Shown here one piece after another: positions 1-7,109 of a stretch of 64,000 bases of DNA (position 1 is the first letter of the stretch; every line of letters starts with the position of its first letter). Source of the DNA: Paenibacillus lautus NBRC 15380 (GTDB lineage Bacteria > Bacillota > Bacilli > Paenibacillales > Paenibacillaceae); the NCBI RefSeq assembly GCF_004000945.1, contig NZ_BIMF01000008.1:186001-250000 (forward strand). Direction: 5' to 3'. Below the pieces are notes generated by a model. It saw only the letters and a program-made list of their open reading frames with translations. It was not told the origin of the DNA and ran no database searches. A program made the position numbers and the translations under genes.

Positions 1-413
1 ATATTGCCGATGTCGGTGTCGGAGGAGCCGGACCGCGCCACCCTTTGGAATTGGTTGATGGCCTTGAGCAAACTCAGGGAAACGAAACCTACCGGCTCGT
101 CCAAACCGAAGCGTATGGCTGGATGCTCGAAGAGTGGAAAAAAGAAGCGTGGGATCCCGTCTTCTCCTTTACGGAAGAGCCTAACTTACCGAGAGATTTC
201 ATCACCACCTCATTCTGGTGCGAGTATGCCCCCGATTCGCCTTTTAATAAAACAGCTCGGGTATCCATACGTACGGCAGAAGGCAGAAACACCGTGGATG
301 ATGACGAATTCAGAATTTACAAAGCCGGCGGCGTCCACACCTTCAAACCGGGTAATGCGCAAGAATATGCTGAAGCGCTCTATACCTATTTCGGCATCCC
401 TATCCATAAATAA
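1..413 (+). CDS. Arylamine N-acetyltransferase, C-terminal part (cut by window edge)
   Basis: Only the last ~136 codons are present; the reading frame is open from base 3 to a TAA at 411-413, so the gene starts upstream of the window. The first residues read IADVGVGGAGPRHPLELVDG, the segment of arylamine N-acetyltransferases that carries the catalytic Asp of the Cys-His-Asp triad (usual form DVGFGG). The Cys and His would lie upstream. The family moves the acetyl group of acetyl-CoA onto arylamines and hydrazines in the cytosol. The C-terminal residues, with an acidic stretch before FRIYKAGGV, fit the family's third domain. Assignment rests on this motif and overall resemblance; substrate cannot be told. 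Confidence 0.8.
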   Translation, partial: IADVGVGGAGPRHPLELVDGLEQTQGNETYRLVQTEAYGWMLEEWKKEAWDPVFSFTEEPNLPRDFITTSFWCEYAPDSPFNKTARVSIRTAEGRNTVDDDEFRIYKAGGVHTFKPGNAQEYAEALYTYFGIPIHK

Positions 414-417
414 GAAT

Positions 418-449
418 AAACCGGGCTTCCCTTGAAGGGAGCCCGGTTT
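418..449. terminator. Bidirectional Rho-independent terminator
   Basis: Inverted repeat AAACCGGGCT(T)CCCTT / AAGGGAGCCCGGTTT with a T-tract on the plus side and an A-tract on the other. It lies between two convergent genes, so it probably ends both. Confidence 0.85.
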
Positions 450-454
450 TATGT

Positions 455-991
455 TTAATATTCGATTTTGCGCTCGGCGGAGCTCCACGCTTGGAATGGC
501 AGCAAATAATCCGCTGTTTGAATCTGCTTCATAGGGATGGAGCGCTGGTCCATCGGCATCGCGATTTCATCGTATATGAAATGATCGTCGAATCCGATCT
601 CAGCCGCATCCTGCTTCGTGCTTGCATAATAAACGGCATCGGGCCTGGACCAGTAGATGGCCCCTAGACACATCGGACAAGGCTCGCAGCTTGTATAAAT
701 CGTACAGCCTTTTAATTGAAAATCCTCCAGGTGCAAACATGCTTCCCTTATGGCTTGCACTTCGGCATGAGCCGTCGGATCGTTCAGTGCAGTAACCAGA
801 TTCCGGCCCCTGCCGATCACTTGACCCTCCTTCACCACAATCGCTCCAAAAGGACCACCCTCCACATGTTGAACGTTTCGATGGGCCTCCGCAATCGCTT
901 GACGCATCCAGTACTCATGATTATGTTCGATCACTATGTACACAGCTCCCTTCCCATGTTCATCCTGTTCCCGGTGTTCGTATTCATCCAT
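455..991 (-). CDS. guaD: Guanine deaminase-like nucleoside deaminase
   Basis: Zinc-dependent cytidine/deoxycytidylate deaminase-fold enzyme, predicted to deaminate guanine to xanthine in purine salvage. The zinc site is plain: HAEVQAIREA supplies the ligand His and proton-shuttle Glu, and TSCEPCPMCLGAIYWSRP the two Cys ligands. Text such as FDDHFIYDEI and the ending PFQAW...EY closely follow Bacillus subtilis GuaD as I recall it (~156 residues). This protein has 178 because of a polar N-terminal stretch; the ATG at 991 is chosen because AGGAG sits six to seven bases upstream. A later GTG start is possible. It stands alone, convergent with the acetyltransferase gene. Confidence 0.85.
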   Translation of the reverse strand: MDEYEHREQDEHGKGAVYIVIEHNHEYWMRQAIAEAHRNVQHVEGGPFGAIVVKEGQVIGRGRNLVTALNDPTAHAEVQAIREACLHLEDFQLKGCTIYTSCEPCPMCLGAIYWSRPDAVYYASTKQDAAEIGFDDHFIYDEIAMPMDQRSIPMKQIQTADYLLPFQAWSSAERKIEY

Positions 992-1077
992 GTCAATCTC
1001 CTGGGACTGCTAACTATCATCATAGCATATCTTCCTTCGGTCTCCTCAATTTTTCCAATCTAATGGAGAAAAACGGG

Positions 1078-1106
1078 TTGACGGATTGTATACAAATGTA
1101 TACACT
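1078..1106 (+). promoter_or_regulatory. Candidate sigma-A promoter
   Basis: TTGACG (1078-1083), a 17-base spacer, then TACACT (1101-1106), upstream of the small gene at 1154. The first palindrome of the pair described next falls inside the spacer and overlaps the -10 box, so a bound repressor would block polymerase. Confidence 0.5.
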
Positions 1107-1133
1107 CACTTTAAATAGTATACAAACGTATAC
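1088..1133. promoter_or_regulatory. Paired 16-bp operator-like palindromes
   Basis: GTATACAAATGTATAC at 1088-1103 and GTATACAAACGTATAC at 1118-1133 differ at one base and each is nearly palindromic. Their starts are 30 bp apart, about three helical turns, so two dimers would sit on the same DNA face. They lie just upstream of the AAGGAGG at 1137-1143. The GTATAC half-site resembles operators of GntR (YtrA-type) or PadR regulators; no such regulator is encoded next door. Confidence 0.6.
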
Positions 1134-1153
1134 GTGAAGGAGGTTGATGTTAT

Positions 1154-1495
1154 ATGCGCCAAGAGGATCAGGATACATCGAGTCAAATACGGTCGGAGCC
1201 TCGCGACCGGGATAACCACCGGCACGGCGGGCGGCACGGAAGACGGCGTGAGGAAGGGCATGACGGCAGGGAAGGCGGCAAGATGGCGCAGACGTTCCGC
1301 CGGGGGCGCGCGCTTTCTTTTCTGGACCATTTAGTTGTGAAACGGGAAACCTTGAAGAAGCAAGTCAATGACCCGAACTTTGAAGCCATCCGAGAAGTGG
1401 TCAGCGGAGAGCTGAAAGCAGTAGACCAGATCATTCAGGAGTATATTCAGGCGTTTGAGCTGTATGATACGAACCCATCGCAAGACAGCCAATAA
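1154..1495 (+). CDS. Small charged protein upstream of ABC exporter, unknown function
   Basis: A 113-residue protein that I do not recognise. The ATG has a perfect AAGGAGG ten bases upstream. The first ~45 residues are very rich in Arg, Gly, His, Asp and Glu and look disordered. Residues ~50-105 look helical, with regular hydrophobic spacing around LKKQVNDPNFEAI and LKAVDQIIQEYIQAFELY, and could form a coiled-coil or dimer. There is no helix-turn-helix. It lies 65 bases before the exporter gene and shares its promoter, so it may modulate or sense for the exporter; that is inference. Bona fide coding is supported by the SD, the position and the ordered C-terminal half. Confidence 0.6.
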   Translation: MRQEDQDTSSQIRSEPRDRDNHRHGGRHGRRREEGHDGREGGKMAQTFRRGRALSFLDHLVVKRETLKKQVNDPNFEAIREVVSGELKAVDQIIQEYIQAFELYDTNPSQDSQ

Positions 1496-1560
1496 TGGCT
1501 GTCCGCCAACCATTAAAACCAACTACCATGACAGAGGTAGAACTTGGAGCGTGATAATTC

Positions 1561-3267
1561 TTGATCAGAAAGTTTTTTTCGTACTATCGGCCCTACAAGG
1601 GACTGTTTATTTTGGATTTTACGTGCGCCGTTATTGCCGGACTGCTGGAGCTTGCTTTCCCGCTTGCCGTCAGCAAATTTATTGACGACCTGCTGCCAAG
1701 CCAGGATTGGCCGCTGATCCTGATTGCCTGCATCGTCCTTCTCTCGATCTATGCGCTGAATACCGCGCTGCAATACATCGTCACTTATTGGGGGCATATG
1801 CTCGGCATTAATATCGAGACGGATATGCGGGAAAAAATGTTCTCCCACATTCAGAAGCTCTCCTTCCGTTTCTTTGATAACAACAAAACCGGACATCTCA
1901 TGGGACGCATCACGAATGATCTTAATGACGTGGGAGAAGTAGCCCACCACGGACCGGAAGACGTATTCATCGCCGTTATGACGCTGCTCGGTTCCTTCTC
2001 CTTAATGGCTTACATCAACCTGGAGCTCGCGCTGCTGACCTTTATCATCGTGCCGCTGATGGCATGGCTGATCATTAAATTCGGCGGCAGAATGACCACG
2101 ACCTATCGGCAACTGTTCCGTAATGTAGGGAATTTCAACGCCCGCATCGAAGACAATGTCGGCGGTATCCGCGTGGTTCAATCGTTTGCGAACGAAGAGC
2201 ATGAGAATAAATTGTTTCAGGAAGAGAACAAGCAATTCCGGGCAACCAAACTGCTGGCTTATAAAACAATGGCAATAAGCACGTCCATCAGCTACATGCT
2301 GATGCGTTTGATCACGGTATTCGTCATGATCTGCGGCGCGTGGTTCTTCATCCAGGGCAAAATTGAAATGGGTGAATTCATGGCCTTCCTGCTGCTCTCC
2401 AACATCTTCTTCCGTCCGATCGAGAAGATCAATGCAGTCATTGAGAGCTATCCAAAAGGAATTGCCGGCTTTAAACGCTACCTGGAGATCATGGATACCG
2501 ATCCGGAAATCGCCGATGTGCCTGATGCCGTATCCCTTTCCTCCGTACGGGGGGATATCCGCTTTGAAGGCGTTACCTTCGGTTACGAACCCTCCCGGAC
2601 GATACTGAATAACATACATCTCACGATCCGCGCCGGAGAAACGGTTGCGTTTGTCGGACCGTCCGGTGCGGGAAAGACAACCATCTGCAGCCTTCTCCCT
2701 CGCTTTTATGATGTGGATCAGGGCACGATCACGGTGGATGGAATCGATATCCGGAATATCAAATTGCAAAACCTCCGCAAGCATATTGGCATCGTGCAGC
2801 AGGATGTGTTCCTGTTCTCCGGTACGATCCGCGACAATATCGCTTATGGCGACTTACAGGCAACGGACCAGCAAATCTGGGAAGCCGCACGGCGTGCTTC
2901 GCTGGATGAACTGATCCGAAGTCTGCCGGACGGTATGGAAACGGTGATTGGCGAACGCGGGGTTAAGCTGTCAGGCGGTCAGAAGCAGCGCTTGTCCATT
3001 GCAAGAATGTTCCTTAAGAACCCGCCGATTCTGATCCTGGACGAGGCCACGTCGGCACTCGACACGGAAACGGAAGCGCAAATCCAGAAGTCTCTGGCTG
3101 AGCTGTCCGTCGGCAGAACAACGCTGGTGATCGCCCACCGACTCACCACCATTCAGAGCGCGGACCGGATTATCGTCGTCAATTCCGAAGGCATTGCCGA
3201 ACAGGGGACGCACCAGGAATTGATTCATTCCAGCGGTGTGTACAGCAGGCTTCACCAAGTTCACTAA
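1561..3267 (+). CDS. ABC exporter, fused permease and ATPase
   Basis: A half-transporter of 568 residues, the normal length for the type IV (MsbA/BmrA/Sav1866-like) exporter family. Six membrane segments occupy about residues 1-310; the nucleotide-binding domain follows with Walker A GPSGAGKTT, signature LSGGQKQR, Walker B ILILDEATS with the catalytic Glu, and H-loop IAHR. All catalytic motifs are intact, so it should work as a homodimer. The start is TTG at 1561, with GGAG about 14 bases upstream. Substrate is unknown; drugs or lipids are typical. It is probably co-transcribed with the small gene at 1154 under the paired palindromes. Confidence 0.9.
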   Translation: MIRKFFSYYRPYKGLFILDFTCAVIAGLLELAFPLAVSKFIDDLLPSQDWPLILIACIVLLSIYALNTALQYIVTYWGHMLGINIETDMREKMFSHIQKLSFRFFDNNKTGHLMGRITNDLNDVGEVAHHGPEDVFIAVMTLLGSFSLMAYINLELALLTFIIVPLMAWLIIKFGGRMTTTYRQLFRNVGNFNARIEDNVGGIRVVQSFANEEHENKLFQEENKQFRATKLLAYKTMAISTSISYMLMRLITVFVMICGAWFFIQGKIEMGEFMAFLLLSNIFFRPIEKINAVIESYPKGIAGFKRYLEIMDTDPEIADVPDAVSLSSVRGDIRFEGVTFGYEPSRTILNNIHLTIRAGETVAFVGPSGAGKTTICSLLPRFYDVDQGTITVDGIDIRNIKLQNLRKHIGIVQQDVFLFSGTIRDNIAYGDLQATDQQIWEAARRASLDELIRSLPDGMETVIGERGVKLSGGQKQRLSIARMFLKNPPILILDEATSALDTETEAQIQKSLAELSVGRTTLVIAHRLTTIQSADRIIVVNSEGIAEQGTHQELIHSSGVYSRLHQVH

Positions 3268-3336
3268 TGAAGCCAATGATCTGTAGTTAAACATGGATAT
3301 TAAACTGAAAGTGATGAAATGCCGTAACAGATATTT

Positions 3337-3378
3337 AAAAAGGATGACTCCCCTCAGTAGGGAGTCATCCTTTTTTTT
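3337..3378 (+). terminator. Rho-independent terminator
   Basis: Perfect 12-bp stem AGGATGACTCCC (3341-3352) / GGGAGTCATCCT (3360-3371), loop CTCAGTA, followed by eight T. It ends the exporter transcript. Its loop region is shared with the terminator near 10,931. Confidence 0.95.
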
Positions 3379-3522
3379 CGAGACGGCTTAAGAATCTAAT
3401 CCTTATGACAAGCTGTCATGATATCACGCAAGAGAACTCTGGTCTCATTGTCCTTGGATAAAAAGTTGCTGTATGGAAACATTAATGGCGTACTGCAAAG
3501 TCATCGTTACAGGAGGCGCTTT

Positions 3523-3870
3523 ATGTTTTATATTTACAGTGTCGGTCTACTCTTCGGCGGACTGTCGATCATCAACCTTGTCTTCTCGTACCAAACCAAG
3601 CATATCCAGCACCTGTTCTGGCCTACGCTGCAGTTTCAGTTATTCATGCTCCCGCTGTTCCTCATTGCCAACATGTGCATCGGATACGGAATCCGTTATG
3701 GATTTAAAGCCACCGACCAGTTAGGCTATACGTTGATCTTCTCCAAGTGCCTGGAAATCCTAATCTCGTTAGGGGTGGCTTATTTGTTCCTGAAGGAAGT
3801 TCCAACCTGGAAAAATTGGGCCGGCATCGGTATCATTGGGCTGGGCATATTCCTTGTTAAACAGAAATAA
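3523..3870 (+). CDS. Short DMT/EamA-type membrane protein
   Basis: About 115 residues with four likely membrane segments, the size of a single SMR/EamA repeat unit. The ending (PTWKNWAGIGIIGLGIFLVK) is typical of the last helix in the drug/metabolite transporter superfamily, and FLKEVPTWKNW matches the loop usually seen before it. The ATG at 3523 is chosen because AGGAGG (3511-3516) stands just before it; an in-frame ORF extends 35 codons upstream but has no SD and is not hydrophobic. Small proteins of this kind act as dimers exporting cations, or as accessory flippase subunits; the substrate is unknown. Confidence 0.7.
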   Translation: MFYIYSVGLLFGGLSIINLVFSYQTKHIQHLFWPTLQFQLFMLPLFLIANMCIGYGIRYGFKATDQLGYTLIFSKCLEILISLGVAYLFLKEVPTWKNWAGIGIIGLGIFLVKQK

Positions 3871-3953
3871 ACGCACGCCCTCCTTCGACGCCTTTCTCGC
3901 TTGAAATCATTCTTTGCTTTTATCTTAGCGGAAACTAGACACGAGCGTGACCG

Positions 3954-4607
3954 TCATCTCTTCCCCATCCATCCTTGTTCGTAGGCATAACGGGTCAGCT
4001 GTACCCGATTTTCCAAATGCAGTTTTTGCAAAATGTTCTTCAGATGGTTCTTGACCGTATTCTCGGATATGCACAAGGCAACCGAAATATCGCGGTTGGA
4101 CAATCCCTCGGCTACGAGTCCCAAAATTTCTTTTTCCCGGGCCGTTAGTGGACTATTGCTTGGGTCCGGCTTATCGTATTGCGAAAACTCCTTCAATATA
4201 CGGAAAGCAAGTTCCCTGCTCATCGGTGCTTCGTCCACGGCAATGGCTTTAAGGTATTCGTGCCATGATTCGGGATTCAGATTCTTCAGCAGATAGCCTT
4301 GGGCTCCACGTTTCAGGGCATCAAACAAATGTGCGATGTCGTCGGACACCGTAACCATGACAATTTTAACGTAAGGAAATTTGTCCTTCACTCGCTTGGT
4401 CGCTTCCAATCCGTCCATCCCAGGCATCTGAATATCCATGAGGATAATATCAGGCATCCATATTTCGGTCAGCTCCAGCGCTTCCTCGCCGCTTTGTCCT
4501 TCGGCCACAACCTCAAAGGTCGGGTCGCTGCTTAGAATGGTGCGAATGCCTTCTCTCGCAAGATCGCTGTCATCGATGATTAACACACGAAAAGGCTGCT
4601 CGTTCAT
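3954..4607 (-). CDS. NarL/LuxR-family response regulator
   Basis: 217 residues. An N-terminal receiver domain has the acidic pair in VLIIDDSD, the phospho-acceptor Asp in DIILMDIQMPGMDG (near residue 57) and the Lys in GYLLKN. The C-terminal LuxR helix-turn-helix is clear: LTAREKEILGLVAEGLSN followed by ISENTVKNHL. It overlaps the 3' end of the kinase gene by four bases (ATGA) and so is translationally coupled to it. GGAAGGAGAG precedes the start. The target is not evident; the divergent or adjacent DMT and hydrolase genes are only positional candidates. Confidence 0.92.
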   Translation of the reverse strand: MNEQPFRVLIIDDSDLAREGIRTILSSDPTFEVVAEGQSGEEALELTEIWMPDIILMDIQMPGMDGLEATKRVKDKFPYVKIVMVTVSDDIAHLFDALKRGAQGYLLKNLNPESWHEYLKAIAVDEAPMSRELAFRILKEFSQYDKPDPSNSPLTAREKEILGLVAEGLSNRDISVALCISENTVKNHLKNILQKLHLENRVQLTRYAYEQGWMGKR

Positions 4608-5431
4608 GCGGTTCTCTCCTTCCGAATGCTGATTATCGTCTTGTGGTTATGCCTTTCCACCATGAACTTCCAGCCCATGGCCTCGGCCCGATCCTTCATA
4701 ATTTTGATTCCATACCGGTTGCTGCCGAGCGGCTTGTCCAACTCAAAACCTTTGCCATCATCGCTGACGGAGCAGTGCCAGCTCGAATCCTCCGCTGTCG
4801 CGGTTATCTTCACGTGCTTTGCTTCGGCATGCTTATGGATATTCAATAAGGCTTCCCTGATCGAAGCCAGCAGCTCCACCTTTTCTTTGGCGGACAGCAT
4901 GTCATCCTGGATTCCCCACTGAACGTCGAAATGCAGATTCGTCTCCTGCTTGATTTCCTCAATTAAGCTGTTCATGCTATGCATCCACGGAATGGCTTGC
5001 GGATCTGCCGGATATCGGAGATTAGCAATGGCTTCTCTTACGTAGGCATTGGTTCGGTGAACACTTTCCTTAATTTCCTGGTATGGAATTTCGCCGGTTA
5101 GCCCCGATTTCTCTATTCGGTTAATCTGTGCGTTCAGCAAGAACAAGGATTGGGCGATCCCGTCATGGAGCTCCCGGCCAATCTTCTCCCTTTCATGCAT
5201 GGCTGCTTGCAATGCCCTGGATTGGTTCAGTTCCTCCTGGTTCCGTTCAATCAATGAGAACAACTGGGTAAGGAACAGAATGGAAACCAAGAACACGATA
5301 ACAGGTGCCAGCAGATTGCCAAGATCCATCGATATATAAGGCAGCAGGAACTCATGCCTGACATACTCCCAAATGCCAATCGTCAAAGTGGGAATGATCA
5401 GAATCAACCATTTCATTTGTTTATAGGACAT
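4604..5431 (-). CDS. Sensor histidine kinase (HisKA_3 type)
   Basis: 275 residues. Two membrane segments in the first ~65 residues flank a very short external loop, so it probably senses within or at the membrane. The phospho-acceptor His lies in GRELHDGIAQSLF (near residue 87), the hallmark of the HisKA_3 kinases that partner NarL/LuxR regulators (LiaS, DesK, YvfT class). The ATPase domain has NIHKHAEAKHVKI (N-box) and DDGKGFE (G1). TAGGAGG lies six bases before the ATG. It forms an operon with the response regulator. Short-loop kinases of this shape often answer to cell-envelope stress, which is inference here. Confidence 0.92.
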   Translation of the reverse strand: MSYKQMKWLILIIPTLTIGIWEYVRHEFLLPYISMDLGNLLAPVIVFLVSILFLTQLFSLIERNQEELNQSRALQAAMHEREKIGRELHDGIAQSLFLLNAQINRIEKSGLTGEIPYQEIKESVHRTNAYVREAIANLRYPADPQAIPWMHSMNSLIEEIKQETNLHFDVQWGIQDDMLSAKEKVELLASIREALLNIHKHAEAKHVKITATAEDSSWHCSVSDDGKGFELDKPLGSNRYGIKIMKDRAEAMGWKFMVERHNHKTIISIRKERTA

Positions 5432-5670
5432 ACCCTGCCTCCTATTTCAATCTATACTTGAATGTACCTGCCTCTTTATCTATCATGTTACCACTGGTTA
5501 TCCCTTCATTGTAATCAAATTTGGCCCTGGACGGAATGACTCTAAAGTGCTACTGACCTTACCGGTTTCACCCGTACTGTAATAACCTATTTACAATTCG
5601 AGTACAAATCGCGTATAAAGAGTAAAAGATATCCATTCATTCCATTTCCGATGAAGGGAGCTGCAGTTAG

Positions 5671-6516
5671 ATGAAGCAAAAAATTGCAGTGATCATTGTA
5701 CACGGATTGGGAACACAAAAGAAAGACTATGCGGATAAATTTATGAAGAAGTTGAGAGAAACCTTCTCCCGAACGTCAGGTATTCCGCATGAGCAACTGG
5801 CCATGGAGGCTGTTCATTGGGCCGATGTATTCGCAGCACGCGAGTCTGAGTTAATCAGCAGCAGCATTAAACCTTACCGTTTACGTTATCAGCACCTTCG
5901 GCAGTACGTGATCCACAATCTGGCGGATGCCGTTGCTTACCAACCCGTGGAATCCGAGGATCAGAACTACGAAGCCATTCATCGGACAATCAGTGAAGCG
6001 CTGCACCGACTTGCCCTCGCTGCCGGTCCCCAGGCTCCATTATGCGTAATCTCTCATAGCCTGGGATCTGTAATCGCCAGCAATTTCTTCTATGATCTGC
6101 AATTCTCCTCCCGTGGGCATCACCTGGTCGTTGACCCGGAAGCTCCGTTGGAGCGAGGAGAGCTCCTGACATTATTCTATACGCTGGGAACCACCTTGCC
6201 GCTATGGAGCATGCGGTACCGTGATTTTGACAAGCCCATCGACGTCCCTTCCGGGCAGCTGAAGCACTATCATGATCAGCTGCTTGGGGAATGGGTCAAT
6301 TTCTATGATAAAGACGATATACTGGCCTATCCCCTTAAGAGTATAAATGAAGCGTATGACCGCACCGTAAGTAACGATATATCCATTAACGTGGGAAACT
6401 GGTTAACCTGCTGGAATCCCCTGTCACACAGCGGTTATTTCTACAGTAAACCGATTCTGGAGTATATCGCTTCAAGTTTGGAAGCGACCTGGCGGAGCGT
6501 CAACCAAGTTAAATAA
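5671..6516 (+). CDS. Alpha/beta-hydrolase (lipase-like) of unknown substrate
   Basis: 281 residues, cytosolic (no signal peptide). The N-terminus IAVIIVHGLGTQKKDYADKF has the oxyanion HG motif of lipases and esterases. The nucleophile elbow is SHSLGS (about residue 130), with Ser as nucleophile. A late Asp (KDDILAYPL) and a His (HSGYF, near residue 260) are reasonable triad partners. GAAGGGAG is upstream of the ATG at 5671. It is a single-gene unit ended by the hairpin at 6520-6552 and not clearly linked to its neighbours. Confidence 0.75.
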   Translation: MKQKIAVIIVHGLGTQKKDYADKFMKKLRETFSRTSGIPHEQLAMEAVHWADVFAARESELISSSIKPYRLRYQHLRQYVIHNLADAVAYQPVESEDQNYEAIHRTISEALHRLALAAGPQAPLCVISHSLGSVIASNFFYDLQFSSRGHHLVVDPEAPLERGELLTLFYTLGTTLPLWSMRYRDFDKPIDVPSGQLKHYHDQLLGEWVNFYDKDDILAYPLKSINEAYDRTVSNDISINVGNWLTCWNPLSHSGYFYSKPILEYIASSLEATWRSVNQVK

Positions 6517-6519
6517 AGC

Positions 6520-6555
6520 AATGCCGCAAAGACCAGGCGTCTTTGCGGCATTTTA
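6520..6555. terminator. Bidirectional Rho-independent terminator
   Basis: Perfect 14-bp stem AATGCCGCAAAGAC (6520-6533) / GTCTTTGCGGCATT (6539-6552), loop CAGGC, then TTTA. It separates the convergent hydrolase and acetyltransferase genes. Confidence 0.9.
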
Positions 6556-6557
6556 TT

Positions 6558-7034
6558 TCAGATGGTTATATTCATAACCCATTGTTCTCCGATAGGCCCC
6601 ATCCTTCTTCTGCCCGTATCTTCGAAACCAACCCGTTCATACAGCTGCTGAGCCGGAACATTCTTATGGTTCACGACCAACACCACTTCATCGCAGGAAG
6701 GAAACTGACTTCGAATGAACGATGGCAGCGCAAGCATCCCTCTTCTGGCATACCCCTTACGCTGCTGACGATGGTCAATGGATAAGGTAGTAAGCAGCAT
6801 GGCATGAGAATTGCTTGTATACTCCTTGACGCGCTCCGTGGCGTGCAGGATAAAGAAACCGACAGGATGATCATCAGCTAAAATGACGATGGGAAACTGA
6901 CCTTCCACTAAGTTTAATGCTTCTTTCGGATGAGCGGTAAATTGGACTTGATCATCCGGAAGCTCGAATTCATTCAAGATAGGCAGGTGTTCTGCCGAAC
7001 GGAATTCCAGCTGAATTTGTTCCGCTTTTTGCAT
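6558..7034 (-). CDS. GNAT-family N-acetyltransferase
   Basis: 158 residues from the ATG at 7034, chosen for the GAGGAG ten bases upstream (the frame stays open 13 codons further). The acetyl-CoA-binding motif A is visible as HRQQRKGYARRGM, preceded by the beta strand LLTTLSIDH. The C-terminal VVNHKNVPAQQLYERVGFEDTGRR is the usual motif B of GNAT enzymes (asparagine, then YERVGF). It would acetylate an amine of a small molecule or protein; the acceptor cannot be predicted. Monocistronic. Confidence 0.85.
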   Translation of the reverse strand: MQKAEQIQLEFRSAEHLPILNEFELPDDQVQFTAHPKEALNLVEGQFPIVILADDHPVGFFILHATERVKEYTSNSHAMLLTTLSIDHRQQRKGYARRGMLALPSFIRSQFPSCDEVVLVVNHKNVPAQQLYERVGFEDTGRRRMGPIGEQWVMNITI

Positions 7035-7109
7035 GGGGGGATATCTCCTCTGTCTATGGTGAAATGGATACATCTTTTACTCTATCGATTGCAATCATGA
7101 TCTTACTTA

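Noticed and set aside
4..435. 143-codon frame overlapping the acetyltransferase end
   Set aside because: The other frame contains the recognisable acetyltransferase motif; this one is Ser/Lys/Pro-rich shadow sequence crossing the terminator.
2002..2784. 260-codon minus-strand frame inside the first ABC exporter gene
   Set aside because: Antisense to intact Walker A and membrane segments; no homology seen.
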